NCBI GenBank assembly: GCA_030837305.1
Contig: JAUPKT010000555.1
Coordinates: forward strand, 1 to 8,886
DNA: 8,886 nt
Origin: Thermodesulfobacteriota bacterium
Lineage (GTDB): Bacteria > Desulfobacterota > Desulfomonilia > Desulfomonilales > Desulfomonilaceae
Direction: 5' to 3'
The stretch's first letter is position 1; each line of letters starts with the position of its first letter. Below are positions 7,822 through 8,886 of this stretch, one piece after another. The position numbers and the translations under genes were made by a program. Under the pieces are notes generated by a model. That model was not told the DNA's origin. It worked only from the letters and a program-made list of their open reading frames with translations, and did not search any database.

Positions 7822-8880
7822 ATGAATACTTTACGGTGGGACCTTAGCAAGTCTGTGTCCAAGATTCACGCTCTGGCCTCTTGTCTGGAGAAGGGATCCA
7901 CACGCCGTATCACGATTCTCTGTCATAATAACCCGGATCCAGACTCCATAGCGGGAGCTTACGGACTCGCATTTCTCCTGGGGAAAAAGTTCGGGATCCG
8001 CTCCTTTCTTTGTTACGGAGGGGTCGTCACGAGGGCCGAGAACAAGGCCATGATCCACAGGCTCAGGATCAAGATGACCCGCATCACGAAATTGAACGAG
8101 GCGCCCACGTCGGATATCGCCTTGATTGATGCACAGCCCGGAACGGGAAATAGTCTGGTCCTTTCAAAAGATGTTTTACCTCTTATAGTTATAGATCACC
8201 ATCCTTTGAGAAAACTGTCCCAGAAGACTCCATTTCATGATGTCAGGCCGCATTATGGGTCCACATCGACGATCATAACGGAGTACCTTATGGCTATGGG
8301 CCTTGCTCCTACTAGATGTGTTGCGAATGCTCTCATGTACGGTCTCAAAGCGGATACTGGTTCTTTGGTAAGGGGAGCCTGCAAGGCTGATTTCAGCGCC
8401 TTCAGTTTCCTCGCCCCACTCACAAATCCTCGAGTCCTCGGTTGGATTGAGAAACCTCCTCTACCGCAATCATATTTTGAAGACTATTATCAAGGGCTCT
8501 CGAGCACAGTCCTTTACAGAGACGTGGCCATCTCACAGCTAGGACCCATCCGATCAGAGGCCATCGTCCCGGAACTGGCAGACTTGCTGCTTCGCACAGA
8601 ACACGTGAGCTGGTCATTATGTATTGGGCAGATGGAGAGTGTTCTTATTATGTCCCTCAGGTCGTCTTCTCGGAAACAGCAGGCTGGGGGAATTCTGAGA
8701 AAACTCGTGGGCCACTCGGGCTCTGCAGGGGGCCATCGAGAAATGGCAGGCGGAATCATTCCGGTACTGGGCATGAACACAGAAGAGATACAAGATTTGG
8801 AAGATAATATCGTAGAAAAATTTCTGGTTCTGATCAACAGAAAGACACAAACCCCTCGAAAACTGGTTCATTCGTGTTAG
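7822..8880 (+). CDS. DHH/DHHA1 family phosphoesterase (NrnA-like)
   Basis: A 352-residue protein with the full set of DHH metal-binding motifs: HNNPDPDSIAG (35-45), ALIDAQPG (100-107, D103), the name-giving VIDHHP (123-128), and GLKADTGSL (174-182, D178). A C-terminal DHHA1 domain (about 255-335) carries the substrate-binding GGHREMAGG (303-311). This arrangement fits the NrnA class: Mn-dependent hydrolysis of short oligonucleotides, 3'-phosphoadenosine 5'-phosphate or cyclic-dinucleotide products. The substrate cannot be told from sequence. The usual second Asp-rich motif is PDPDS rather than PDGDA, a mild difference. The ATG lies 13 bases after the stop of the fusion gene, preceded by an AAGAAG stretch (7815-7820), so translation probably follows from the same mRNA. 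The gene ends six bases before the window edge. Family sure; exact role open. Confidence 0.88.
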   Translation: MNTLRWDLSKSVSKIHALASCLEKGSTRRITILCHNNPDPDSIAGAYGLAFLLGKKFGIRSFLCYGGVVTRAENKAMIHRLRIKMTRITKLNEAPTSDIALIDAQPGTGNSLVLSKDVLPLIVIDHHPLRKLSQKTPFHDVRPHYGSTSTIITEYLMAMGLAPTRCVANALMYGLKADTGSLVRGACKADFSAFSFLAPLTNPRVLGWIEKPPLPQSYFEDYYQGLSSTVLYRDVAISQLGPIRSEAIVPELADLLLRTEHVSWSLCIGQMESVLIMSLRSSSRKQQAGGILRKLVGHSGSAGGHREMAGGIIPVLGMNTEEIQDLEDNIVEKFLVLINRKTQTPRKLVHSC

Positions 8881-8886
8881 CATAGC

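Overview
The window is a stretch of bacterial chromosome carrying core and near-core metabolic genes. Base composition looks balanced (about half G+C by eye), genes are tightly packed, and nothing mobile or phage-like is visible. The likely source is a strictly anaerobic deltaproteobacterium in the broad sense (Desulfobacterota, in the neighbourhood of Syntrophobacterales or Desulfomonile). This is an inference from the UPF0280 / NIL-ferredoxin pair, which belongs to anaerobes, and from the overall protein flavour. It was not tested by any search.

Layout. Positions 1-840 hold the 3' end of a UPF0280 (COG2122) gene and then a complete NIL-domain two-[4Fe-4S] ferredoxin gene. Relatives of both are linked in methanogens to making homocysteine directly from sulfide and aspartate semialdehyde. 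A 206-base gap follows, with a perfect 10-bp inverted repeat and a sigma70-like promoter candidate. Next come serC (1047-2132) and serA (2157-3764), 24 bases apart and surely one transcript, making serine from 3-phosphoglycerate. Then purA (3848-5137, TTG start) makes adenylosuccinate. Together the left half covers sulfur amino-acid, serine and purine biosynthesis.

A single minus-strand gene (5253-6005) converges on purA. It encodes a divergent orotate phosphoribosyltransferase-like protein with an altered PRPP loop. After a 204-base divergent gap come two plus-strand genes 13 bases apart. The first (6210-7808) is an unusual fusion of an enoyl-reductase/SDR-like Rossmann domain to a FabZ-type hotdog dehydratase. 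The second (7822-8880) is a DHH/DHHA1 phosphoesterase of the NrnA type.

Points most worth a second look: the SerA-family protein has Lys where the catalytic Glu of the family should be; the reductase-dehydratase fusion would join two consecutive fatty-acid steps in one chain; the PyrE-like protein departs from the family at both PRPP motif and catalytic loop; and the UPF0280/NIL-ferredoxin pair implies sulfide-based homocysteine synthesis in this bacterium. No CRISPR array, tRNA, rRNA, IS element or defence system was seen.
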